A DNA stretch of 64,000 nt from JAIQGF01 sp051006995 (GTDB taxonomy: Bacteria > Acidobacteriota > Terriglobia > Terriglobales > Acidobacteriaceae): the NCBI GenBank assembly GCA_051006995.1, contig JBPCSQ010000011.1:1-64000 (forward strand). Direction: 5' to 3'. Positions 49,773 through 57,334 of this stretch are shown one piece after another. Each line of letters begins with the position of its first letter. The stretch's first letter is position 1. The position numbers were made by a program, and so were the translations under genes. The notes beneath the pieces are model-generated. The model was given only the letters and a program-made list of their open reading frames with translations. It did not search any database and was not told where the DNA came from.

Positions 49773-49822
49773 TTTTAGCTCAGCTCTTAGCTCTTAGCCT
49801 TTAGCCTTTAGCTCTTAGCCAA
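49773..49822. repeat. AGCTCTTAGCCTTTAGC word repeat
   Basis: Six or more degenerate copies of TTAGCTC/TTAGCCT fill the whole nuoL2-nuoM2 gap. Confidence 0.65.
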
Positions 49823-52012
49823 TCAACGGGCCACGTAATAAATCACGAATCCGACGACGCCTCCGACCATGACCAGCGCATACCACTGCACCAGTCCCCA
49901 CTGGACCAGCCGGATCGGGTAGGAGAATGCCTTGGCGACAATGGCGGGTCCGTTAACCAGCAGCCCGTCAATGATCCACTTGTCCCACCAACTGGAGAGC
50001 GTCCCGAAGGCGCGCGTCAGCCAGCCGGCGCCATTGACGCCGCCATCAATCACGTTGGCGTCGAACTTCCATGCGGCCTCGCCCACGCCCATGGCGCCGA
50101 GGCGTACCGGGCCCAGCTTGCGCCGCCCGGTAAACAGGTAGTCGTAACCTTCGTCCACGTAATACTTGTGGAACAGCAGACCGTACGCCGGCGGCGCCAC
50201 TGCCTTGATCGGCTCGACGTATCCTTTTTCTGCTTTCTTGTAGAAATATTTCGCGATGAACCACCCGATGAAGCCGAGCATGACGGAGAGACCCATCAGG
50301 ATGTACTCGATGGCTTCGGTGTGCTCGCCTTTACCTTCGGGCTTGGGCATGGTCTCAGCGGTTTCCGCCTTGCGCGCGCCCGCCTGCTCGGCATGCTGGC
50401 TGACCGCCGGCAACGTACCGCCTGCAACTTCCGCTACCGATTCGGTCGCGAATACCGGCTCGAGAAAGGCTTCGAAGTGGTTGCTGCCCCCGAGCGCCTT
50501 CGGCCAGCCGAGCCATCCGGCAGTGACCGACGCGATCGCCAGGACGATCAGTGGCACGGTCATGCTGCGCGGTGATTCGTGCACGTGATGCTCGGTCTCG
50601 TGGCTCATCCGCACCGGGCTCCAGAAGGTCAGGTACATCAGCCGGAACATGTAGAACGCGGTCATCAGCGCGGCGACGAAGCCGATGCCCCACAGCACTT
50701 TGAACTGTCCGCTATGCGCCGAAAATGCCTGCCACAGAATTTCATCTTTCGAGAAGAACCCGGCGAACGGGAAAATGCCTGCGATCGCGAGCGTTCCGAT
50801 GAACATGGTCTTGTAGGTCGTCGGTATGCGCTTCGCCAGGCCGCCCATGTTGCACATGTCCTGCTCGCCGCTCATGGCGTGAATCACCGAGCCGGAGCCA
50901 AGGAACAGTAGCGCCTTGAAGAAGGCATGCGTGAACACGTGGAACACGCCGGCGGCAAAGGCGCCCACGCCGAGTGCGAGGAACATGTACCCGAGCTGCG
51001 AGACCGTCGAGTAGGCGAGCACGCGCTTGATATCGTTCTGTACCAGGCCGATGGACGCGGCAAAAATGGCGGTCATGGCGCCGATGATCGCCACCACCAT
51101 CATGCTGTCCGGCGCCAGCAGGAACAAGGCGTTCGAGCGCGCTACCATGTAGACACCCGCCGTCACCATGGTGGCCGCGTGGATCAGCGCCGAAACCGGC
51201 GTCGGGCCTTCCATCGCGTCCGGCAGCCAGACATAAAGAGGTAGCTGCGCGCTCTTGCCGCAGGCGCCAATGAACAGCATCAGCGTGGCGAAGGTGATCA
51301 CTTTGTCGCCGACCGCAAAGTGGCTGGTGGAGAGCGTGTGTGCGATGTCCGTAAAGCGCACTGAGCCGAAGTACCAGGCCAGGGTCATCATGCCCAGCAA
51401 GAACCCGGCGTCGCCAATTCGATTCACGATGAAAGCCTTGTTGGCCGCCGTGGAAGCCGAGTGGCGCTTGAAATAGAAGCCGATCAGCAGGTACGAGCAC
51501 AACCCCACGCCTTCCCATCCGACGAACAGCATGGCGTAGTTGTTCCCCAGAATCAGCGTCAGCATGGAGAACATGAACAGGTTCAAGTAGCCGAAAAAGC
51601 GGTAGTAGCCGCCCTCGTGGGCCATGTAGCCGACGGAGTAGATGTGGATCAGCATGCCCACGCCGGTGACGAACAGCAGCCAGATGGAGGAGAGCGGGTC
51701 GAGCAGGAAGCCGGCGTCGGCGTTGAACTGGAAGCTGCCGTGCGCGCCCGGCAGCAGGATGGGATGCTGCGTGTCTCCGCTGCCCAGCCAGGTGTAAAGG
51801 ATGGTCTGGTAGGGTCCGTTATTGTGCGCCGGCTGCCAGGTGTGCGTGTACTGCCAGACCGCCAGGCACGACCACGCGAACGCGACCACCACGGTGCCGA
51901 CGCAGAAAGCGTTTACCGCCTTCTTGTCGAACTTGCGGCCGAAGAAGAACATCACCGCCGCGCTGAAGATCGGCAGCAGCGGAATGATCCAGATGTGCTC
52001 GAGAAAGAACAT
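49823..52012 (-). CDS. nuoL: NADH-quinone oxidoreductase subunit L (nuo2)
   Basis: 729 residues, sixteen spans plus the long lateral helix region. Motifs F-V-G-W-E-G-V-G-L, L-P-L-Y-V-W-L-P-D-A-M-E-G-P-T-P-V and Q-N-D-I-K-R-V-L-A-Y-S-T-V-S-Q-L-G. It lacks the EF-G-like insert of the other NuoL but has its own polar linker (about residues 535-570, Glu/Ala/Lys-rich) in the lateral-helix region. nuoK2 is 80 bases upstream. Confidence 0.97.
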   Translation of the reverse strand: MFFLEHIWIIPLLPIFSAAVMFFFGRKFDKKAVNAFCVGTVVVAFAWSCLAVWQYTHTWQPAHNNGPYQTILYTWLGSGDTQHPILLPGAHGSFQFNADAGFLLDPLSSIWLLFVTGVGMLIHIYSVGYMAHEGGYYRFFGYLNLFMFSMLTLILGNNYAMLFVGWEGVGLCSYLLIGFYFKRHSASTAANKAFIVNRIGDAGFLLGMMTLAWYFGSVRFTDIAHTLSTSHFAVGDKVITFATLMLFIGACGKSAQLPLYVWLPDAMEGPTPVSALIHAATMVTAGVYMVARSNALFLLAPDSMMVVAIIGAMTAIFAASIGLVQNDIKRVLAYSTVSQLGYMFLALGVGAFAAGVFHVFTHAFFKALLFLGSGSVIHAMSGEQDMCNMGGLAKRIPTTYKTMFIGTLAIAGIFPFAGFFSKDEILWQAFSAHSGQFKVLWGIGFVAALMTAFYMFRLMYLTFWSPVRMSHETEHHVHESPRSMTVPLIVLAIASVTAGWLGWPKALGGSNHFEAFLEPVFATESVAEVAGGTLPAVSQHAEQAGARKAETAETMPKPEGKGEHTEAIEYILMGLSVMLGFIGWFIAKYFYKKAEKGYVEPIKAVAPPAYGLLFHKYYVDEGYDYLFTGRRKLGPVRLGAMGVGEAAWKFDANVIDGGVNGAGWLTRAFGTLSSWWDKWIIDGLLVNGPAIVAKAFSYPIRLVQWGLVQWYALVMVGGVVGFVIYYVAR

Positions 52013-52092
52013 TTTTGTTCGCTCTTAACTCTCTGCTCGCTGGCCCTCAGCTCTCGGGAGTTACGAACCAACGGCCGATGGCCGACTGCCGC

Positions 52093-52404
52093 TTACCACT
52101 TCAAAAGATCCACTTCATCCACGTTGACCGTTTCTTTATTACGGAAGAAAGCGATCAGAATGCCCAGCCCGACGGCGGCCTCGGCAGCGGCGTCGGTCGT
52201 TACGAAAATTGCGAAAATCTGACCTTGCAGGTTGTACAGCCGCGAGAACGCCACCAGGTTCAGGTTGACGGCGTTCAGGATCAGTTCGATCGACATGAGG
52301 ATGACGACCACGTTGCGGCGCGTGACCACGCCGATGGTCCCGATGACGAACAACGCCGCCGCGACCACGAGGTAATGAATTGTGCCAATCGGTGCCATGC
52401 TCAA
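52093..52404 (-). CDS. nuoK: NADH-quinone oxidoreductase subunit K (nuo2)
   Basis: 103 residues, three spans, with S-I-E-L-I-L-N-A-V-N-L (TM2 Glu) and A-A-E-A-A-V-G-L-G-I-L (TM3 Glu). It overlaps nuoJ2 by four bases. Confidence 0.96.
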   Translation of the reverse strand: MSMAPIGTIHYLVVAAALFVIGTIGVVTRRNVVVILMSIELILNAVNLNLVAFSRLYNLQGQIFAIFVTTDAAAEAAVGLGILIAFFRNKETVNVDEVDLLKW

Positions 52405-52910
52405 ATCCTCTTCTTCGCCATGACCACCGCGCCTACGATAGCCACCAGCAGCAGCAACGACGCCACTTCAAACGGCAGCAAGTAACTGCGGAACAGCACC
52501 ATGGCCAACTGCTGCGTGTTGGTCGGCTCCGGCAGCGATGTCGGATTAACAGGGAAAATAGAGGCGCCGCGCTTGTACACGATCACGAACAGGATTCCCA
52601 GGATCAGGCTGGCGAGGATGCCGATGTGCCACTGCTGGTTGAACTGCATCTCGCGCTGTGAACGCTCGATGTTCACCAGCATTATGACGAACAGGAACAG
52701 CACCATGATGCCGCCGGCATAAAGAATGATCTGCACGCCGGCCACGAAGGGGGCGTACAGCATCAGGTACAGCCCGGCCAGCGCCAGCAGCGTCAGGATC
52801 AGCGACAGCGCCGAGTGCACCGGGTTCTTGCGGGTGATCACCAGGATGGCGCTCACCACGGCAATCGTCGCCAGCAGGTAAAAGAAAAAGGTTGGGGCTA
52901 CGGGCGTCAT
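52401..52910 (-). CDS. nuoJ: NADH-quinone oxidoreductase subunit J (nuo2)
   Basis: 169 residues, five spans. K-N-P-V-H-S-A-L-S-L near the N-terminus and F-V-A-G-V-Q-I-I-L-Y-A-G-G-I-M-V-L-F-L-F-V-I-M-L in TM3. It overlaps nuoI2 by four bases. Confidence 0.95.
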   Translation of the reverse strand: MTPVAPTFFFYLLATIAVVSAILVITRKNPVHSALSLILTLLALAGLYLMLYAPFVAGVQIILYAGGIMVLFLFVIMLVNIERSQREMQFNQQWHIGILASLILGILFVIVYKRGASIFPVNPTSLPEPTNTQQLAMVLFRSYLLPFEVASLLLLVAIVGAVVMAKKRI

Positions 52911-53368
52911 CGCGTGTACACCGTCGGTTCCGGGCCGTGCTCCAGCCGCGCCCGGTCGAACACCAAGCCTTCGCGGCTGTAGACGGCCATTTCATAATCC
53001 TGGCTGAGCTCGATGCAGTCGGTGGAGCAGGCTTCGGCGCACAGGCCGCAGAACATGCACCGGCTGATGTCGAGGGTGAAGCTGGTCAATTCTTTGCGCT
53101 TGGTGACCGGATTGCGCTCGCTCTGCACCACGATCAAATGCTCGGGACAGGCGCCGGCGCACAGGTTGCACGCAATGCAGAGCGTCTCGCCCGTGTCCGG
53201 GTTAACGTTCAGCCGCGGAAGGCCGCGATAGCGCTCCGCGATCGCCGGGCGCTCCAGCGGATACTGCTCGGTGTAGACCTCGCGCGGATGCTGGTTGCGG
53301 AACGTCACTGCCAGTCCCTTGGCCAGGTCCACCATGAACATCTTGCGCAGCAGTGGCGTCACGCTCAT
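52907..53368 (-). CDS. nuoI: NADH-quinone oxidoreductase subunit I (nuo2)
   Basis: 153 residues, the TYKY homologue with two [4Fe-4S] sites: C64, C67, C70, C74 and C104, C107, C110, C114. The following E-L-S-Q-D-Y-E-M-A is typical. The ATG at 53368 overlaps the nuoH2 stop by one base; longer open-frame starts would run into nuoH2. It is the only NuoI in the window and may serve both complexes. Confidence 0.96.
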   Translation of the reverse strand: MSVTPLLRKMFMVDLAKGLAVTFRNQHPREVYTEQYPLERPAIAERYRGLPRLNVNPDTGETLCIACNLCAGACPEHLIVVQSERNPVTKRKELTSFTLDISRCMFCGLCAEACSTDCIELSQDYEMAVYSREGLVFDRARLEHGPEPTVYTR

Positions 53369-54714
53369 CACCGCACCCCCTTGACCCAAGACGCGATTTC
53401 CGGCGTCAGCCCGACCAGGCCGGTCAACAGCAGCACCGCCAGGCCGATGGGCAGCAGGACCTTCCATCCCACCTTCATCAACTGATCGAAGCGGTAGCGC
53501 GGGAAGGTGGCGCGATACCAGATGTACATGTACATGAAGACCGCAATTTTGAAAGCGAACCAGAACACATCCTGCACGTGGTCGCGCACCGGCGGCGCCA
53601 GCAGTACCAGCCCGACCAGTCCCAGCACGGCGCCAAAGGCGTACAGGCCGATGGTCTGAATTTTCAGCATGGGGTGCTTGGGCATGCGGTAGGCGTTGAA
53701 GAAGGTGAAGAACGCCAGAATGAAGAAGACGGCTGCCGGCGCGAAGGAGAATGCGAAGTCCACCGCGCCCAGTTCCGGGTGCTCCCAGTAGCCGGGAATA
53801 GTGATCGCCGGCCCGTGGAAGCTGGCGAACGGCCGCACCCATCCCCCCAGCCAGAGCGTGATCGCGATGGAGCTGACGGCAACCATCGCCGCGTACTCGC
53901 CCAGCATGAATAAGGACCAGCGCAGGCCGCTGTACTCGGTGTGGAACCCGGCCACCAGCTCGGACTCGGCTTCCGGGAGGTCAAATGGCGTGCGATTGGT
54001 TTCCGCGACCATGGCCACGGCAAAAACGCCGAACGCAATCAGGCCAAGCGGGAAGAACTTGAACAGGAACCATACGTGCTGCTGTGACTGCGCCTGCACG
54101 ATGCCGATCATGCTGAGCGTGCCGGAGGCGGCGTCACGCCCGATGCCATAGGCGCCCAAGCCGGTGAAACCGGTCATCACGATGGCGGAAATTACCGCCA
54201 GGCCCATGGCAATTTCGTAGCTCACCATCTGCGCGCTGGAGCGCAGCGCGCCCATCAGCGGGTAGTGCGAGTTCGACGCCCAGCCGGCCATTACGATTCC
54301 CAGGACGCTCAGCGAGGCCACGCCGAGCATAAAGAGGATGCCGATGTTCATGTCGGTCACGGCCTTGGTCGGACCGAAGGGCACCACGATGAACACGCTG
54401 AAGGAGACAATCACGATCCACACCGGCGCAAACCAGAAAATCGGCTTGTCGGCCTCGGAGGGCATGATGTCTTCCTTGGTCAGCAGCTTGATGGCGTCGG
54501 CGATGGGCTGAAGCAATCCATGCGGGCCGACACGCATCGGGCCCAGGCGCACCTGCATGTGCGCCAGCGCCTTGCGCTCGCCCCAGTTCATCACCATGAC
54601 GATGCCCGAGACGCCAGCGAAAATCACGAGGATGTACACCAGCGCCCAAAACCAATTCCCCGCCGCGCCCGGCGTCAGATTGCTTTGCAGATATCCTGTG
54701 ACGTAATCGAGCAT
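53368..54714 (-). CDS. nuoH: NADH-quinone oxidoreductase subunit H (nuo2), enlarged
   Basis: 448 residues, about 100 more than NuoH of nuo1. Core loops E-R-K-A-L-A-H-M-Q-V-R-L-G-P, G-L-L-Q-P-I-A-D-A-I-K, A-E-T-N-R-T-P-F-D-L-P-E-A-E and A-T-F-P-R-Y-R-F-D-Q-L-M are intact. The extra length lies between L-W-L-G-G-W and I-W-Y-R-A-T-F-P and includes two added hydrophobic segments (V-F-F-I-L-A-F-F-T-F-F, G-L-Y-A-F-G-A-V-L-G-L-V-G-L-V), so about ten spans in total. It shares one base with both neighbours. Confidence 0.95.
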   Translation of the reverse strand: MLDYVTGYLQSNLTPGAAGNWFWALVYILVIFAGVSGIVMVMNWGERKALAHMQVRLGPMRVGPHGLLQPIADAIKLLTKEDIMPSEADKPIFWFAPVWIVIVSFSVFIVVPFGPTKAVTDMNIGILFMLGVASLSVLGIVMAGWASNSHYPLMGALRSSAQMVSYEIAMGLAVISAIVMTGFTGLGAYGIGRDAASGTLSMIGIVQAQSQQHVWFLFKFFPLGLIAFGVFAVAMVAETNRTPFDLPEAESELVAGFHTEYSGLRWSLFMLGEYAAMVAVSSIAITLWLGGWVRPFASFHGPAITIPGYWEHPELGAVDFAFSFAPAAVFFILAFFTFFNAYRMPKHPMLKIQTIGLYAFGAVLGLVGLVLLAPPVRDHVQDVFWFAFKIAVFMYMYIWYRATFPRYRFDQLMKVGWKVLLPIGLAVLLLTGLVGLTPEIASWVKGVR

Positions 54715-55865
54715 TAGCGGTCCACCTCGCCCAACACGATGTCCAGGGTACCGATGACGGCGACCACGTCGGCCACCAGTTGCCCGCGCACCATCTTGTC
54801 CAGCGCTTGCAGATTGACGAACGACGGCGGCCGCACGCGCACGCGGTAGGGCTGCGTGGAGCCGTCGCTGACCACGAAGTAGCCCAACTCTCCCTTGGGC
54901 GCCTCGATGGAGACGTACACCTCGCCCACCGGTGGCTTCATCACCTTGGGCACCTTGCCCATGATCGGCCCCTCGGGAATGCTGTTCACCGCCTGCTCGA
55001 CGATGCGCAGCGACTGGCGAATCTCCGCCAGGCGGACGAGGTACCGGTCGTAGGTGTCACCGTTGGTGCCGATGGGGATTTCGAAATCGAACTTCTCGTA
55101 CATCGAGTACGGCTGCGCCTTGCGCAGGTCCCACTTGACGCCGCTGGCGCGCAGCACCGGACCGGTCACGCCCATGTCAATGCAGTCCTTGCCGCTGATG
55201 ACGCCGACGTTGCGAGTGCGCGTCACCCAGATGCGGTTGGTGGTCAGCAATTCCTCGTACTCGTCAACTTTCGGGGCCACGAACTTGACGAACTTCTTTA
55301 CGTCCTCTTCAAACCCGTCGTACGTTTCGTAAGCGGTGCCGCCGATGCGAAACGCGTGCGTGGTCAACCGCGCGCCACAGTATTTCTCGAAAATCTTCAG
55401 GATCTCTTCGCGGTCGCGGAAGGTGTAGAACAGCGGCGTCATGGCGCCGATGTCGAGCGCGTGCGTGCCCAGCCAGAGTTGGTGGCTGGCGATCCGGTTC
55501 AGCTCGGTGAGGATCACGCGGATGTAGCAGGCCCGGGGCGGCGCTTCCATGTTCAGTAGCTTTTCGATCGCAAGACAGTAGCCGAGCCCGTTGGAAACCG
55601 CGGCCACGTAATCCATGCGGTCCACATACGGGTTGAACATGGTGTAGGTGCGGTTCTCGGCGATTTTCTCCACGCCGCGGTGGAGGTAACCGATGATGCA
55701 TTCCGTGCCCAGTACCTTCTCGCCGTCCAGCTTCAGGATCACGCGCAGCACGCCGTGGGTGGACGGGTGCTGCGGCCCCATGTTCAGGACCAGTTCGTTG
55801 GCGTCGAGAAATGTCTCGTCCTTCTTTGCTTCCTCGTAGAACCCGGTCTTGGTGGAGTCGCTCAT
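54714..55865 (-). CDS. nuoD: NADH-quinone oxidoreductase subunit D (nuo2)
   Basis: 383 residues from the ATG at 55865, which overlaps the nuoC2 stop by four bases. It has N-M-G-P-Q-H-P-S-T-H-G-V, G-Y-L-H-R-G-V-E-K and E-A-P-K-G-E-L-G-Y. It lacks the helical M-E-A-L-I-Y-H-F-K-like segment present in NuoD of nuo1, going almost directly from P-K-V-M-K-P-P to V-G-E-V-Y-V-S, a shortened loop near the site where the NADH module docks. Confidence 0.96.
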   Translation of the reverse strand: MSDSTKTGFYEEAKKDETFLDANELVLNMGPQHPSTHGVLRVILKLDGEKVLGTECIIGYLHRGVEKIAENRTYTMFNPYVDRMDYVAAVSNGLGYCLAIEKLLNMEAPPRACYIRVILTELNRIASHQLWLGTHALDIGAMTPLFYTFRDREEILKIFEKYCGARLTTHAFRIGGTAYETYDGFEEDVKKFVKFVAPKVDEYEELLTTNRIWVTRTRNVGVISGKDCIDMGVTGPVLRASGVKWDLRKAQPYSMYEKFDFEIPIGTNGDTYDRYLVRLAEIRQSLRIVEQAVNSIPEGPIMGKVPKVMKPPVGEVYVSIEAPKGELGYFVVSDGSTQPYRVRVRPPSFVNLQALDKMVRGQLVADVVAVIGTLDIVLGEVDR

Positions 55866-56497
55866 TGGCCGCTCTCGATTCCCAGGTTGATGTGCACCCA
55901 TTCGGCGTCCTGCTGAAGGATGGGGTAATCCTTGCGCAGCGGATGGCCCTTCCAGCCGTCGGGCAGCAGGATGCGCTTCAGGTCGGGATGACCTTCGAAG
56001 CGGATGCCGAACATGTCGAACACTTCGCGCTCCAGCCAGTCGGAGGTGGACCAGATTCCCACCACGCTGGCGATGCTCTCCCCATCGTTGATCGTGGTCT
56101 TGACACGGATGCGCTCGTTGCGCGGGAAGGAGTACAGGATCCAGACCACGTCGAAGGGCTCTTCGCGCTTCGGATAGTGCACTGCGGTGATGTCTACGCA
56201 GTAATCGAATTGCTCATCGTCGCGCAGGATTTGCAGTGTCTGATGGACGATGGACTTGTCCACCACCATGTAGGGCTGTCCGACGTAGGTGCTGGCCTCG
56301 CGGATGCCGGAACCGAAGCGGCGCTTCAGCCGGGCAATCATCTCCGAGTCCCAGGGCTGCGGGGTCGGGCCCGCGGGTTTGGGCGGCGCTGCGGGTGCAG
56401 CCGGCTTGGCGGCTGGCGGCGGAGTCGCTGCCGCCGCAGGCGGCTTCGACTCCGGCGGCTTGGGAGCTTGATCTTTGGGCGTTGTTTCGTCGGCCAT
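55862..56497 (-). CDS. nuoC: NADH-quinone oxidoreductase subunit C (nuo2) with Pro/Ala-rich N-terminus
   Basis: 211 residues. Residues 1-48 are a Pro/Ala/Lys-rich extension; the NuoC domain then has W-L-E-R-E-V-F-D-M-F-G-I-R-F-E-G-H-P and H-P-L-R-K-D-Y-P. It is preceded by a 228-base gap with one copy of the shared regulatory palindrome, so it may head its own transcript. nuoB is absent from that gap. Confidence 0.95.
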   Translation of the reverse strand: MADETTPKDQAPKPPESKPPAAAATPPPAAKPAAPAAPPKPAGPTPQPWDSEMIARLKRRFGSGIREASTYVGQPYMVVDKSIVHQTLQILRDDEQFDYCVDITAVHYPKREEPFDVVWILYSFPRNERIRVKTTINDGESIASVVGIWSTSDWLEREVFDMFGIRFEGHPDLKRILLPDGWKGHPLRKDYPILQQDAEWVHINLGIESGQ

Positions 56498-56585
56498 GGT
56501 TCCCGTCAGTTCCTCACCGGCACGGCGTGCGCGGGCGCACTGCTTACTTCTAGCAATCGCCGGCGGCGCTCGCCACGTGTGCCGG

Positions 56586-56612
56586 TCACATCAAATTGTG
56601 ATTCCTGTCACC
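56586..56612 (-). promoter_or_regulatory. Shared regulatory palindrome, copy 2 (nuoC2)
   Basis: TCACATCAAATTGTGA followed by six bases and TCACC, 88 bases before the nuoC2 ATG. Almost the same arrangement as at 5797. Confidence 0.55.
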
Positions 56613-56725
56613 TGTGCGGCGGAACTCTCTCCCGGTGCGCACAGTTTGGCGTGCGCCGCGTCACTCTCCGTCCGTACCGCAGCGCTCGCGCGCCTGCTTG
56701 TGCCTGGTTCGCGCCCGGCGGCTGG

Positions 56726-57082
56726 TTACACCCACTCCAGGGCGCCCTTCTTCCAGATCCACACGTAGCCCACGATCAGGATCACCAGAAACACCAGCAT
56801 CTCCACCAGCCCGAACAAGCCCAGCGTCCGGTACTGCACCGCCCAGGGAAACAAGAAGATGGTCTCCACGTCGAACACCACGAACAGGATGGCGACGATG
56901 TAGAAACGCACCGTGTAGCGGCCGCGGGCGTTATCCACCGGGTCAATGCCGCACTCATACGGCTTCAGCTTGTTCTTCTCCGGATTGTTCGGCCGGACCA
57001 GCTTGGCGATCAGCAGCGTGGCGGGAATCGCGACGGCCACCACCGCAATGAAAATGAATAATGGCACGTAGTTTTGCGGCAT
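56726..57082 (-). CDS. nuoA: NADH-quinone oxidoreductase subunit A (nuo2)
   Basis: 118 residues, three spans. The loop K-P-Y-E-C-G-I-D-P and F-Y-I-V-A-I-L-F-V-V-F-D-V-E-T-I-F-L-F-P-W are canonical. Standard size, unlike the extended NuoA of nuo1. Separated from nuoC2 by 228 bases, so possibly transcribed alone as well as with the operon. Confidence 0.96.
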   Translation of the reverse strand: MPQNYVPLFIFIAVVAVAIPATLLIAKLVRPNNPEKNKLKPYECGIDPVDNARGRYTVRFYIVAILFVVFDVETIFLFPWAVQYRTLGLFGLVEMLVFLVILIVGYVWIWKKGALEWV

Positions 57083-57124
57083 AGGTTCGAAAAACAGCCC
57101 TCGCGTGCAGTTCTGGAACTAGTG

Positions 57125-57154
57125 ATACTAAACCGGCTGGCGCTGTGGATACAA
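57125..57154 (-). promoter_or_regulatory. Promoter of nuoA2
   Basis: On the - strand TTGTAT (57154-57149), an 18-base spacer and TAGTAT (57130-57125). The shared palindrome lies 16 bases further upstream, centred about 60 bases before the expected start, a usual activator position. Confidence 0.6.
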
Positions 57155-57170
57155 GCAGTTGAGGCGAGGG

Positions 57171-57186
57171 TCACATTCAATTGTGA
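57171..57186 (-). promoter_or_regulatory. Shared regulatory palindrome, copy 3 (nuoA2)
   Basis: TCACATTCAATTGTGA, 88 bases before the nuoA2 ATG, the same spacing as copy 2 from nuoC2. Confidence 0.55.
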
Positions 57187-57298
57187 GCGATGAACACTGG
57201 CCATGTACGCCGGCGCCTGGTTGTCACTCGCACGGGTGATGGAGCTGCGGGCCGGGCGGCAGCCGAGTTTCGCAGGCGACGCGGGACGCCGGACTATT

Positions 57299-57304
57299 TA
57301 TAAT
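57299..57304 (+). promoter_or_regulatory. -10 box of lysS
   Basis: An exact TATAAT 30 bases before the TTG start at 57335. It places the transcript start near 57311 and excludes the upstream ATG codons as starts. No convincing -35. Confidence 0.55.
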
Positions 57305-57334
57305 CCTCGTTTTCTCGGTTCAGGTAACTGCCCC

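Noticed and set aside
56498..56725. A hidden nuoB between nuoA2 and nuoC2
   Set aside because: The gap is too short for a roughly 160-residue protein and none of its frames shows the NuoB cysteine motifs.
57171..57186. A Rex (redox-sensing repressor) binding site
   Set aside because: Rex sites read TTGTGA-N6-TCACAA; here the half-sites are in the opposite order (TCACA-N6-TGTGA), so Rex is not supported.
57203..57334. An N-terminal extension of LysS starting at an upstream ATG
   Set aside because: The extra 44 residues do not resemble LysS, and the only good -10 box lies within this stretch, so it would not be in the transcript.
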